From positions 434,001 through 498,000 of the forward strand of contig JAIWZP010000011.1 of NCBI GenBank assembly GCA_025201375.1: DNA of 64,000 nucleotides, in the 5' to 3' direction. Under the pieces are notes generated by a model that was not told the DNA's origin, searched no databases, and saw only the letters and a program-made list of their open reading frames with translations. This DNA is from Gongronella butleri (Eukaryota; Mucoromycota; Mucoromycetes; Mucorales; Cunninghamellaceae). A program made the position numbers and the translations under genes. Positions 45,431 through 57,302 of the stretch are shown here, in pieces (the stretch's first letter is position 1; every line of letters starts with the position of its first letter).

Positions 45431-47644
45431 TCAGCAGGTCAAAATGCATTCCAAGCAAATCAAATTTTACGTAGGTACAGTATACAGTACTGTACTGTAC
45501 AGTACAGTAATAATTACAGTAACGCTTGATGATGAGCTTTGTCGGATTTTATTTGTTGGCGTGCAAAGTTGTACAGTATGATATCATCATACGTACATCG
45601 GGAGAGTGAAATTCATGAGATATCATACAGTAAAATGAAGCGTGGAGCGCGATTCTGTTCAACGGTGCTGCAGTCATCGCGATCCAAGCAAAATTTACAG
45701 TACGTAGCATGTCATGAATTGCAAATCATACAGTAGACTGCGGATTGGTGACAGGGTGTCCTCAAGATTTCCAGTGCCTTGATGAAACACGAAAGTGATG
45801 CTGACAATACTGTAAAAGATGTATTGGCCCCTGTGACCACCTCACAAGATGCTATACAAATCGAGTGCATCAAATAATATTTAAAGTACTGTATCATAAC
45901 ACGGAAATCGTTTTTTCTGCTGGATCTTGGCGAATTACTGCGCATTTGCGAGCTTTTCTTTTTTTTTTTTTTCGTCATGAATGCTTCCTGGCTGTCGTTC
46001 GCTTCATTCCTACAAAAAAAAAAAAAGAGTGCAGGGCGGCCAACCTATCAGTGTACACATGAAACTAGCCGCAGTGTGAAGCAGAAGCAAATAAAAAATC
46101 GTGAAGCGACAACATAATTGCCGCCTGGTTTGAGCGGCTCAATGCCCTTTATGTGAGTCTGCTGCCAGTGCACGTGCGGTGTGCGGGCCGATGTGAAACA
46201 GAAGCGTGTTGTAGGGCCCTGAAATGCCTGTTTTTTTTTTGTGTGCAAATGTGAGACAAGCGCACGGCGCCTCTTTTCATGCTTTCATTTCGGCGCACCG
46301 GTGTTCCATCTGAGAGAAAGATCGAGCGAAAGAACAGCGCGTGGGCTTAATTGGGAGAACAGCATAATAAAGAGCGGGAAGCAGCAGCAGGGTTCCAAGT
46401 ATCCGGATTCGTTTTTTTTTTTCTGTGTGGCTCAGCTGGCACTACATGAAAAATGGAAAGCCCATTGATTGCAGAAAAAGTCTCTTTCAGCCGCGATAAG
46501 AGGGTGTTGCAATGGCCAATTGCTTTTGCCAAGCAAATGGGCTTGCGCACGGGGAAACATGAAGGCGCTTACGAGACCACAAGGGTCAAAAAGGCAGAAA
46601 AATGGAATTGATGGAAGCGATGGTGATCCACCGATCCGCTCGCAGCGCGAAACCTCGCCCGAATGGAACAAAAATGGGCAATTCGAAGGCTGCGACTCGG
46701 CCCAGGTACAAAAACAAGAGAAAAAATAGAAGTGAGCGAACAAAAAGGAGCTGGAATTAGCGGCCAGTGGCCGACTAGCAAAAACGAGCGGATGGTTGGC
46801 ACGCATGGCTTATGTTTCAGAAAAAAAAATTAATCACCCTAATGGGCTATCCTAGAATGGGGGACCATTGTCAAAAGGGAGGCTCATCATCCGGTCAAAT
46901 TGCAATTCAAATTAGCGGGCTCGATGAAGGGGGGGGGGGTGACCATCCGCATGTGAGCTTGCGTTGCACCGACCACCTCTGAGACTCGATGGAAGTGCAA
47001 TGAGCCTGCTTAGGCAACAGAAGAATGGTGAAAAAAAAAGGAAGGCAAAGCCATTGGCAACTCTGATTGGCATCACGCGGCCGGATTGGCGCCATTTTGA
47101 TATGGATTAGCGCGCCGAGTTTGTTCCTGGCTGTCCAAGCCCTCTTGTGAACAACGTAGATAGAAAGGTTGATAGCAAAATGGATAGAAGATTAGGGAAA
47201 TGGCAAGCGGCTGCGTGGTGTTTGTGCGTGCACTGGCATAGGAAGGCACGTTTTTTTTTTTTTAGGATTTATTTTGAGAGCGAGATTGTCATTACGCGGG
47301 ATTTCAAGGCGTCAACTCTATTTTTGATGCGTTCTATCCAACTTTTTGAAAAAAAGGAAGAATCTAGGAACACGATGATGCATTAAATCGGGCTAGTCAT
47401 GGTAACGAACCATGCATGATGCTCAGCAATGAGGGGTGCGGGCTTGTTGATAGCAAGCAAAGAGGGATTTTCACCGAGTCGTGTGGATGGGCGTCTTTGC
47501 GTGCACGTGTGCGATAAGCTGGGATCGGATGGACTGTTGGTTGGCAGCACAAAAGTCGATCCCTTTGGGACGCTGCCTTTTTTTCTATACTTTGAGGGCT
47601 AAAAATAAAAATAGGGCAAAAGCCAAGAAGTAGAAGCTCCGCTT

Positions 47645-47651
47645 TATAAAA
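47645..47651 (+). promoter_or_regulatory. TATA box of UDP-glucose dehydrogenase gene
   Basis: TATAAAA in the context CTTTATAAAAGC, about 125 bp before ATG 47774. A CT-rich leader (47690-47750) follows. Confidence 0.55.
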
Positions 47652-47773
47652 GCAGATGGTCCTGCCAAAATTGGACTGGACCCTCAAAAGCTTCTTCTTT
47701 TCCTTTTTTCTTTCTGGCCTTTCCATCTCTCTTTCCTCTTTCTTTTCAAAACAAACAAAAAACAACACACACT

Positions 47774-49496
47774 ATGACCGTCGTCAAGAACATTTGCTGT
47801 ATTGGTGCTGGCTATGTCGGTAAGTTTGGGACGCGCACTGTGCTCACAACGACGAGAATTAAAAAGACGGCGTCGTTGCGTCTTGACAGGGGGGATCTAG
47901 ATGAAAAAGGGGAGGGGAGTGAAAAAAAAAGACTGACAGGGCCATAAATTTTTTTCTTTGTTTTTAGGTGGCCCGACGTGTGCTGTGATTGCGTACAAGT
48001 GCCCTGATATCAAGGTGACCATTGTGGACGTGAATCCCGCGCGCATTGCTGCCTGGAACTCGGACAAGCTGCCCATCTACGAGCCTGGTTTGGATGAGGT
48101 CGTTCTCGCCTGCCGTGGCAAGAACTTGTTCTTCTCCACGGATGTCGATGGTGCCATCCAAGAGGCCGATCTCATCTTTGTCTCGGTCAACACGCCCACC
48201 AAGAAGTCGGGCATGGGCGCTGGCATGGCTGCTGATCTTGCGTAAGGGGGGCTCTTTATTTTTTTGATCCAATTGGTACGTTTTTTTTGATCTTGTTACT
48301 TATTCGCTTTTTTCTCTCCTTTAGCTACGTCGAGAGCGCGACGCGTCGCATTGCCGAGGTGGCGACGTCGTCCAAGATTGTCGTTGAAAAGTCGACGGTG
48401 CCCTGCCGCACCGCGCAATCGATGCGCACCATCTTGGAGGCCAACTCCACTGCCCAGGTTCAATTCGACATTCTGTCCAACCCCGAATTCTTGGCCGAGG
48501 GCACCGCCATTCGTGATCTGCTGAGCCCTGACCGTGTTTTGATCGGTGCTCTCCAGACCGAGTCTGGCATTGAAGCCCAAAAGGCTCTTGTCGACGTTTA
48601 TGCTCACTGGGTTCCCCGCGAGCGTGTCATCACCACCAACCTCTGGTCCTCGGAGCTGTCCAAGCTGGTAAGGAGAAAGCACGCGTGGCTTAAATTGGGC
48701 CTATGGCTGATCCATTTTTTGCGTATTTTTTTACTTTTAGGCTGCCAATGCCATGTTGGCCCAGCGTATCTCTTCGATCAATGCGCTTTCTGCCATCTGT
48801 GAGGCGACGGGTGCGGATGTTGACGAGGTTGCCTATGCGTGCGGCAAGGATACGCGTCTTGGTGCCAAGTTTTTGAAGGCGTCTGTTGGTTTTGGCGGCT
48901 CGTGCTTCCAAAAGGATATCCTCAACTTGGTGTACCTGTCAACACAGCTGAACCTGCCCGAGGTTGCCGCGTACTGGCAGCAGGTGGTGACGATGAACGA
49001 ATACCAAAAGAAGCGCTTTGTGCAGCACATCATCTCGACGCTGTTCAACACGATTACCAACAAGAAGATTGCCGTTCTTGGCTTTGCCTTCAAGAAGGAC
49101 ACCGGTGACACGCGTGAGTCTGCCGCCATCACCTTGATCAAGGACTTTATGCAAGAGAACGCGCGCATTGCCATCTACGACCCCAAGGTCGAGCGTGAGC
49201 AAATCTACATGGACTTGGCCGAGCCCGGTGTCGTCGATACCCAAAAGGATGTGGAGAGCAAGGTGCAGATCTGCTCGTCCGCCTACGAGGCTGCCGAGGG
49301 CGCCGATGCCGTCGTCGTCGTCACCGAGTGGGACGAATTCCGCGACGACCAATTGGACTATGAAAAGATCTATGCTGGCATGAACAAGCCCGCCTTCCTC
49401 TTTGACGGCCGCCTCATCCTCGACGCCCAAAAGTTGCGCAAGATGGGCTTCAAGGTCTCTGTCATTGGCAAGAACGAATTGGCCGGCACCGCCTAA
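47774..49496 (+). CDS. UGD1: UDP-glucose 6-dehydrogenase
   Basis: Exons 47774..47819, 47968..48241, 48325..48667 and 48741..49496 give 472 residues. The enzyme oxidises UDP-glucose twice with NAD to UDP-glucuronate, the donor for glucuronic-acid polymers and UDP-xylose in fungal walls and capsules. The N terminus has the Rossmann glycine motif IGAGYVGG (split by intron 1), then [11 protein letters not shown] and NTPTK. The central part has EKSTVP and NPEFLAEG. The catalytic Cys276 is in [11 protein letters not shown], with the [14 protein letters not shown] block of the C-terminal UDP-binding domain after it. All key residues are present. A poly(A) signal CCAAATAAAACATG lies near 49655. High codon bias (CGT, GTC, AAG) suggests strong expression. 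Confidence 0.97.
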
Positions 49497-51975
49497 AAAT
49501 AATCCGCCCTCCCCCCCCCATTCCTCCCCTCTAAATCATTGTATGCCCCCCCTCCTCTTCCGCGTTTTGCCTTTTATTTTTTTTTTTTCGTTTAGAACGA
49601 GCCCCTCTACATCTCTCTTTTTTTTCTCTTCCTCCATTGAATGTCGCATTTTGCCAAATAAAACATGTACCCGTTTCTGAAACACATCAAAATCAAGGCA
49701 ATCGTTAACTCCTCGTGGTAAGGTCTGGCTCGATTCATTCTAGTCAAGTCTTTTGTAATAACAATGTCGCACAAATATGATCTGTTGTTGCTGTGTCACC
49801 ACAAAACCCGGGATGGAAAGTCGATCCCAGAAAAATTTAGGGCGGATCAACCGGCAGATTCAAGGAATTTGAGGAAAAGCTCGACGCGCGCTGAGTTGCT
49901 CGGGCCATTCACGGAGGTTGCCATTGAAACCGCAGTATCTAATCTTTCAACAGGCTGTTCGTGGCAGCCGGTGCCCGTTTTCGAGCCATTATCACTCCTT
50001 TTGTCATTGACACCTTCAAATTCGTCATCTGACGATGCAACGACAAACACAGTTTAATTCAATTCCAGAGCTCCATAGTTGAGGCTACTCGAAGAAGGTG
50101 GCACTATTCTTGTAAAACACGTGAACAGTGAACAATTGCGATTTTTCGTGAATGAGGACAAAATCTCAATTTTCTCGGATTCAAATGATCTGGGCTGCGT
50201 GGAGCAAGCATCCGGGCCTTTTAATTGTCAATCACTACACAACGTTTCAGAGCCACCAATGCATTAAATCTGCTGTTCATTGGTAGATTAGCGCCGTGTA
50301 TCTTCAAATTCACGTACGATGGCGTACAAGGGTGGACTTTTCTAATCCGTTTTGACCATTGGACGCATATTTCAGCCTTGATTCACTTTCTATGAAGGCT
50401 CAAAACGATCTCTTACCAATAATACAAAAAGTGTCAAGAAAAGCAATCCTTGCTCGTCGACAATTTACTGCACTATGCAGTGTTGGGGCAACCTAGAAAT
50501 TATCATTGTGCTTTGCTGCCTTGCTGCTTTGCTTCTGTGAGTTGCACGGAAAAAATCGCAGGCAAGACAAACATTTGGGATCGAGAGATTCGCGTTTGCC
50601 ACTCTTTTATTTTATTTAGATCTTTTGTCATTTTTTTACTGTTTACTAGGTCAATCAGCCATTAGTACTAATAATTCCACGCTTTCTCGTTCAAATGAGC
50701 CCTCACTTGCTGCACGTTATCCCTGGATGCCGAGCAATGACGTTTTTCAAAAATGCCGGATTTTCCAAGGGGTGCAGTCGTGGATTTGAAACCGATGGAA
50801 TGTAGGTCCTCAGATCGCCATGCTATTCAACCACACGGTAAACACACCCGAATCACCAAAGAAAATCAAATAAAAACCAGGGGTCCATTGACTAGTTGTC
50901 GCATAAACTACAGCGCTTTTTTCGCCTCAAGTCAAAGTCGATGAAATTTGATCGAGAACCGCGAAAGAAGCACCATTAAAAAGAGCGTGGCTCGTTGTGT
51001 ACGCAAACATCGAGGATTACTGGAAAAAATACTTTTTGGCACTTTTGGCACGGTTTCAAAATCATATATGTTTTTCGGTGCGTGATAAACCGCGTCAGAC
51101 TTTGAGCTACACGCGGCTGTTTTTGATCAACCATGCACGACGAGTGCCTCTTACTAATGGACGCGTCGACGCGGCTCTTGGACGCATTCTTCCCGAGCAA
51201 TTGGCCTTTGAAAATTTATCTAATTTTGCTCATTGCTCGCCAACGGGCAGATCGATTGCACTCTTTTTTGGCGTTTTTCGTCGTTTCTCCAAGCGATGCC
51301 TCTTGTGTACAAGTTTGGTGTCATTCTGCGAAATCTTTTTTGCGATTTCTTCTCGGGCGCTCGAAACAGCTCATTTTTCGTTTTGCATGTAGCGCCTGCC
51401 AAAAGGCTTGTGACAGACGCAAGTTGAGTTTTACTCGCGTTTCTTGCTGGCAAATTCACGTTTCCACGCGTTCCCAGAACGATAAAGTGACGGACTGGTC
51501 GCGCTCAATGCCATTTTTGAATTTATCGACGTAAACGCGCATAAACACCAGTCATCCAATCTTTGATGACGACTGACTCACACCGCACAATGAATTCCTA
51601 GTGCTGTTTGCGTGCCATGCCATGGAAATGAACACTGATCATATGCTTGTCGATAAAATTGCGGATAGCGTGCCTTTTTTTTTTTTTTCTTTTTGCAAGT
51701 ACCTTGACCAATTGTCTACTTGGAAAGTCATTCGTTTTTAATGGGCACGCACGCAAGGCTCATCAGCGACCAGCTCGTGGTTCATGCTCGCAGAAAAAAG
51801 ACCACTGCCAAGTTGAAACGCGTAAAAACGCACCATTGTCCACTTTTCTCTCGCGAAAACACAGTCTCTGCCCGATCCCAAGGCTCGTGCAGATGGTAAA
51901 GCAAAAGTAGTCGTTCTTTTCGATTAATAAAAAGTAAAAGGTATAGGATGTAAGGTGATGATGGTCGTGTGTAAA
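49497..51975. other. Gene-poor island
   Basis: About 2.5 kb holding repeat family B copy 50684-51370 and, in the first 180 bp, the UGD1 3' region. Open frames of up to 133 codons inside the repeat are not conserved in the other copies. Confidence 0.6.
50684..51370 (+). repeat. Repeat family B, copy at 51 kb
   Basis: Starts TTTCTCGTTCAAATGAGCCC, then TTTTCCAAGGGGTGCAGTCG, CCAGGGGTCCATTGACTAG, TTTTTCGCCTCAAG, ATAAACCGCGTCAGAC, AATGGACGCGTCGACGCGG and GGTGTCATTCTGCG. It is the clearest full-length version of the unit. Confidence 0.75.
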
Positions 51976-53773
51976 TTAGCCAAAGACGATTTGGAACATG
52001 ATGGGCGCGGGGCAGAGCGCGATGAAGCCAATGCCGGCATAGACAATGAGCTTTGTGACAATGTCGACGTCATAGCGGAGAGGCGCGTCCTCGATGGTGA
52101 GCATGAGGCCGGGATCAAGCGTGATGGCAGGCTCGTCAAAGGTGTTTGTGCCGCCATTGTTGTACTTGCCGCGGAATTTGCACTCTGCGACCTTGCGCTC
52201 GTGGAGGTCAATGCCCGACTGCAAGCCCACGTGGTCGGCCTCGGACACCGTGCGCGCCAGGCCCTGCAAATCCAGGACGGATGGGATGGGGTGGATGCTT
52301 TGCTTGCGCAAGCTCTTGTAGGTTCTACAGAACAAGTCATTGGCGATGAGTCCAAAGAGCCCTCTTTTGTGACGCGTCGTTTTTACCTAGCACCAATTTC
52401 GAATTTGCGGTGTGGCAGGTTGAATGCGCGATAAATGGGCGGCAGAATAAAGTAGCACACCTTTTTGCAGACGAGACGCCAGACAAAAAGGAGCGCGACA
52501 CCGAGGGCAATCTTCATGAGGACGATGAGCAGGGTATAAGGGCCAAAAGCAGCCTCAACGTTGGATCGGAGACCCAAAACGCATATTTCAGTGTGCGTGC
52601 ATACCCAGCTGCCCGGAAACACGCCAATCAGCACGCCCAGGAAGCAAACACTGTCCTCAAAGCAAGGACACCGTTCAATGGGATCAGGACTGCACACAAA
52701 AAAAGAAAAGAAAAAAAAAGTGTCAAAACACGCGCAATTGGCAAAAAAAAACCCTTACTGAATGCCGACCAGGATGAGGAACAATGGCACGGTCAAAAAG
52801 ACCCAATAGGCGTCGCTATTGATCATGGCTTGGATCCAGTCGCGCGCGGCCCATTGCACCCAATACAACGCGTATGCAAGCAAGGTACCGCCCACCACAT
52901 CTATAAAAGAAAAAAAAAAAAGGGAGAATGAGACCATTGTGTCCCTTCTTGGGTGGCCCATTGTTAGGCCACGAAACGAACACTCACCAGTGATAGAGTG
53001 CATGCCACAATAGATGCGGCCAAAGACGACACTGGAGGCATAAAAAGCGGCGCCGAGGATGCATGGCAGGCGCATGGCCGAGTCGGCGGGGAAAGCCTCG
53101 CATGCAATGGCAATGAAATACAACGCGACCGAGATGGAATTGGTCGAGTGTGTGGATGGGAACCCATATTCAAAGGCCGCGCCTTTGGACATGGTCAATC
53201 GATGCACAGGCGGTGACAATGGCCGAGGCAAACAGAAGAAATCCTAAAAAGAAAAGGGGTGTCAATGCCGACCAATTCATTTGGAAAGAGCCATTTTTTA
53301 TTTTGTGTCGCACCTTGAGGAAGCCGGACCAAAAGACACCCATGGCTGCCAGGCACACCGTGCTAAAAAAGAGAGTTTTGAATTAAAACAAAAAAATCAC
53401 ATGCTTGTCACTTTATGGCGCTTTCTTTCTTACTCTCTACCAAGGGCGGCATTGCCGAACCAAATGAGAATTGGCAAAAAGACGAGGAAAAATGTATGTG
53501 TACCAAGATTGGCTGTCCACAAAAAGTAATTGTCGAGGACGGGCGAGCGGATCCGCTTCTACTTGAGCAAAAGGAGTCAGGCTGGGCCGGGGGGGGGTCA
53601 GAGTGCTTGTTTACCTGCATGGCAGCAAGGACGGGGGTCTCTCTGCGGACGAGGGGAAGCATAAGGCTACGAAGGTGGCTGCGCCATGGGTGTAAAGCGG
53701 CAGCATATACCTTTTCCTCGTGAGTGCCGGCGTCTATGTCCACATCAACAGTGCGAAAGACTTTGCGAGCCAT
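51976..53773 (-). CDS. LCB3: Sphingoid base-1-phosphate phosphatase, Lcb3-like (460 aa)
   Basis: Seven exons (53773..53615, 53558..53434, 53362..53314, 53243..52988, 52900..52759, 52689..52387, 52324..51976) close in frame. It is a multispanning PAP2-superfamily enzyme of the ER that dephosphorylates long-chain base phosphates. The N-terminal family block is visible (ALHPWRSHLRSLMLP, ETPVLAAMQ, LDNYFLWTANLGTHTFF). The three catalytic motifs are complete: K111-x6-R118-P119 in KDFFCLPRP, P140-S-T-H143 in GFPSTHS, and R187-x5-H193-x3-D197 in GRIYCGMHSITD, the last spanning an exon junction. A conserved-looking late segment (ERCPCFEDSVCFLGV) and the C-terminal IVTKLIVYAGIGFIA helix match the long fungal form. 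The gene is divergent from the coiled-coil gene (235 bp between starts). Confidence 0.9.
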
Positions 53774-54008
53774 TGGGACGTATTAAATGGGAGCAAATCG
53801 AGAAAAAAAAAAAGAAAGAAAAGAAAGAAAAAAAAAGGAGCCTGGCCCGCTCTTTGTCGGGCCGCCAAAATTGAACCATTTGGCGGAGTTTCCGAATTAG
53901 GTACTCCGCTTTTGTCTGTCCAATCAGAATCGTCTTTTTTAAATAGAAGTTTAGCGTCTTCAGGGCGGACTACGGCCCCAGGGTTTGCTTTTTTTCTTCT
54001 CTTTGACG

Positions 54009-55557
54009 ATGGCTAGCCAAGACTTCACGTATTCCCAGCAGCAAACGCAGCAACAGCAGCAGCAGCAGCAAGCCTTTCAGCACGCACAACAGCAACAACA
54101 ACAACAGCAGCAGAGGCAGCCGTCGCCGTCAAAGTCGTCTGTGCAGCGGTCCAAGACCGTGCGCAACCTTGGGTCGGCCGGCAGCAAGATGCGGGGGCTC
54201 TTCAAGAAGCAGAAAGACCGTGACGACAAGGGCGACGACCAGCAAACCCAGGGAAATCACCCTATGCATTACCCAGACAGGCCAATGTCTTACCCAGACG
54301 CCCAAATGATGGAGCATGGTAAAGCCCCCACCCCTCAAAAAATAGGGCGAAAGAGCGAAAAAAAAAAAAAAATAGGAGGCCCCTCTTTTTTACTTTCAAG
54401 GTGTGACAACTGACGTCTCCTTTTTTTTTTTTGATATTTTTGCTTGTTTCTTTCTCTCTTTTTTTTTCTTTTCCTTTTTCTTTTTAGCCTTGTCATCTGG
54501 CAACCACCGGTATTCGAGCCTTGTTGCACAACCCGAGGTGAATATGACCAATAGCACGACGTCCAACACGCTTTCTTCGTCGACTACGACGGGTTCTTCT
54601 GTGGAAGAGGTGCCGCCCGAGGCGGAGGAGCTCCGGCAGCAATTGGAGCAATTGCACTTGCAGATGGTGCAAGTGCGCAAGGAGGTGCAAGGCGAGCTTG
54701 AGCGACGTGAGCAGCTTCAGACGGAATTGGACGAGACGCGGCGATTGTATCAAGATAAGGAGCAAGAATACAGCCAGATTGAGCATCGATTTTTCCAGCT
54801 GACACGCGCGGTGCGCGCAACGGATGACGATCTGTCCACGATCCGTGACTCGCTCAAGTTGTTAAAATACAACATCTCTCGCATTATTTTGTCTCTCAAC
54901 AAAAAGGCCGACAAGGACCGCGCCAAAGCAAAATACGTGGCCAAATGGCCGCATCTGCAGCTGCTGGACAGCAATGGCGACCTCGCCGAGCCCAGCTTTG
55001 TCAACTTGCTCGCCGAAAAGCTGATCCACACCGTCCTCGTTGAAAATGTGTTCCAATCGCCATTGTACCCTGGTCTGGACATCAATGATGCGTATGCCAC
55101 TCTCAGCCAGTGGTTTGACCAGCATGATTCGACCTTTGCCGTCAGATTGCGCCAGCAACTCGCCGCCACCATTGCCAAGCACAATGACCCCAATTTGCAA
55201 GCCACCATTGCCAATGAAAAGGCGCGTCTTGTCACCCTCATCTACGACGAGCTCGCGGATATCTATCACCCATTCTTGCGCGAAAACGACGCCCAGGTTC
55301 CCCAAGACAAGTCGTACCACACAAAGATCGCCGACATTGTCGATAAAACCTTCAAACTCGTCGTCGCCATTCGTGGCCAAGAGGTCGTGATCCATGCCCT
55401 CGCCATTGACGAAGGAAAACAGGCCCTCGACGAGGAGACAATGACCGACGCTCGCGGAAAAACAGAAGGCACCGTCCGTTTCTGCGTCTGTCCGACCTTT
55501 GTCGGCGGCGATGGCGATCATGGCTTTTTAGAAAAGGGAAAGGTGGTCATTTTCTGA
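54009..55557 (+). CDS. Uncharacterised coiled-coil protein with Gln-rich N terminus (459 aa)
   Basis: Exons 54009..54318 and 54488..55557 (codon 104, G|CC). The N terminus has CAG/CAA-coded Gln runs to about residue 37, then a basic KTVRNLGSAGSKMRGLFKK segment that could contact membranes. The middle (about residues 150-225) is a strong heptad coiled coil (EELRQQLEQLHLQMVQVRKE and beyond). The C-terminal 240 residues are a dense globular-looking domain including YNISRIILSLNKKADKDRAK, LLAEKLIHTVLVENVFQ and RFCVCPTFVGG. I do not recognise the family; a vesicle-tethering or polarity scaffold is possible but unsupported. It is head to head with the Lcb3-like gene, so the two may share control. 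Intron has T- and A-runs. AATAAAGC signal near 55601. Confidence 0.75.
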
Positions 55558-55860
55558 TCGGTTGATTTTTGGAAAACGATCATTATCATGTAATACACCA
55601 CAATAAAGCAAGCAGCGCGCACAATTTGGAACGAAACTTTATAAAAAAAGAGAAAATTGGAAGACAGGGCGTGTCAGGGGTAAAAAGAACCCCCATTTAG
55701 AGTGCCTGCCATTGACGATCAATGGATGGGTCAGATGCGCTCTGAGCCCACAAATAAGGTTTGCTTGGTCGATTTTTACTTCGTTTTCCCTTTCTTGTTG
55801 CGCTTTTTTCTCGTTTCTATTTTTCTTTTTTTTTTTTTTTCTTCTTTTTTTTACACCTCC
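55558..55860. promoter_or_regulatory. Promoter of the AIG1-type GTPase gene
   Basis: About 300 bp; holds the poly(A) signal of the upstream gene and a T-rich leader (55805-55855) directly before ATG 55861. No gene seen. Confidence 0.4.
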
Positions 55861-57302
55861 ATGGCGACGCTGCAAGATCATCCCAGTGGCGACGGCAGCA
55901 GCAGCAGCACAGACGCAGCGTCCAAGCGCAACACGGTGGCCTACACAGGTTTGTCACGCCGCCGTTTCCAAAGCAAGTTGCAACGAGCCTCCACTTTTGC
56001 CAACACCGCCCCCTCCACGACCACCTATCGCCCATATACCACCAACACCACCGCCACGGCCATTGCCAATGCTAGTGCCACCCCCGCGCGGCTTATTCCT
56101 ATCACGGGCGATCGCCCAATCGACTCGTTGGCGCGTTTGCCCGCGTCAATGGGCTCGTCGTCGCCGGCAGCGTCCCCCACGTCCCCGTCCTCTGTCCAGC
56201 AGGTCCGCACAGGCGTTAATACCGAGGGCGACTTGCCCCACTATGTCCTGATACCCATTGGCAAGGTAGAAACACCATCTGTTCCTCGAAAAATCAATCA
56301 AATCGCTCATTTTACCCCCTTTTTTTGTGGCGCGCATAGACCGGCGACGGCAAATCCAGTTTGCTCAATGCCATGTTTGGCTACAAAGAGTTCACGGCAA
56401 ATGCATCCTACCGAGTAAATACAATTGCTACCAGGAAAAAAAAAGACACCGATATTCATTTTTTTCACTTTTTTTCTTCTCTAGAGTGTCACTGACGCCG
56501 TCTTGGAGCGTACCGGTGTGTGGACCGTCAAGGGGAAAAACACCATTGTCACCGTCGCCGACACGCCCGGCTTTGCAGATAGCGCCAAGCGTGATTTTAC
56601 AGCCGAAATCCAAGATTACATCTTTGACGTCAGCAATCGCATTGGCATCGACGCGTTCCTGCTTGTCTGCAGTTTCAAGACCAAGATGTAAGCCTCACGC
56701 CACACGCCTGTTGCCAAAAAACCATTGGCTCATCTTTTTTTATATTTAGCCCGGTGGTCAAGGACATTTTGAAGCAATTTGCCGAGCTGATGAAGGACAT
56801 GGAGCCTGCAGACTGGCGCAAACACGTGGTGCTTGTGTTCACCAAGGTCGATTACAAGAGCAAGGACATGAATGAGACTACCAATCATAAGAACTATCTG
56901 GTCAATCAATTCAGCAAAGAGATGATGGACATTTTTGGCTTGGATGAGAGCTTGCCTGTGGCCTTTGTCAGCAACCAATTGCCCGAGTGCGGCATCACAA
57001 AGGGCAAAAAGTGCGATTGCGCGCCATACAAGGAGTATTATTTCAGCAAAATGTATGCACTCCAGGCAAAAATCGAGGATTGCGCGAAAAATGGACGATG
57101 GCGCGCAAAGCGGCCTCCTCCGCGGCCCCCAGCGCCCGTGCACGCTCACCCGGAGCCGCAGCAGCAGCTCCCACCGCCCGTGCCGCCCCGCCATGGTCCG
57201 CGCGACGCTCCTTTTGACCACATTCCTTTTGGTGCGCCGGCACTCCAGCATCCAGCAGCTCTCGACAAGTCACTGCCCCCACTGCCACCCATACATCAAT
57301 AA
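55861..57302 (+). CDS. AIG1/GIMAP-type GTPase with disordered flanks (411 aa)
   Basis: Exons 55861..56265, 56340..56414, 56485..56687 and 56750..57302. Residues 1-125 are Ser/Thr/Pro/Ala-rich. The GTPase domain begins at VLIPIGK with the P-loop G134-KTGDGKS141, which intron 1 splits after Lys135. A probable G2 Thr is in SVTDAVLERTG; G3 is D186-TPG; G4 is T259-KVD. The SVT element after the P-loop and the short insert before G3 are characteristic of AIG1/GIMAP and related septin-like TRAFAC GTPases, which assemble on membranes. No C-terminal transmembrane helix is visible; the tail is Pro-rich (RPPPRPPAP) and ends PPLPPIHQ. Such GTPases are scattered in fungi, so transfer or lineage-specific retention is possible. 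Poly(A) signal GAATAAAGAG near 57372. Confidence 0.82.

Larger units (their letters stand above)
41076..47773. other. Largest gene-poor island (6.7 kb)
   Basis: It holds a long copy of repeat family A (42812-45430, interrupted by about 0.9 kb of unrelated DNA), a paired-hairpin segment (43938-44009), an AAT microsatellite (about 44231-44257), purine runs near 42415-42540 and the highest density of TACAGTA/TACTGTA words in the window (especially 42560-42640 and 45470-45900). The proximal end includes the MBF1 3' region with an AATAAATACA signal near 41304. Open frames, including one of 86 codons at 46469-46729, have no recognisable family. Confidence 0.65.

Noticed and set aside
46469..46729. 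86-codon plus-strand open frame in the largest island
   Set aside because: Hydrophilic and gene-like in composition, but no family signal, no splice partners and no promoter element; left unannotated.
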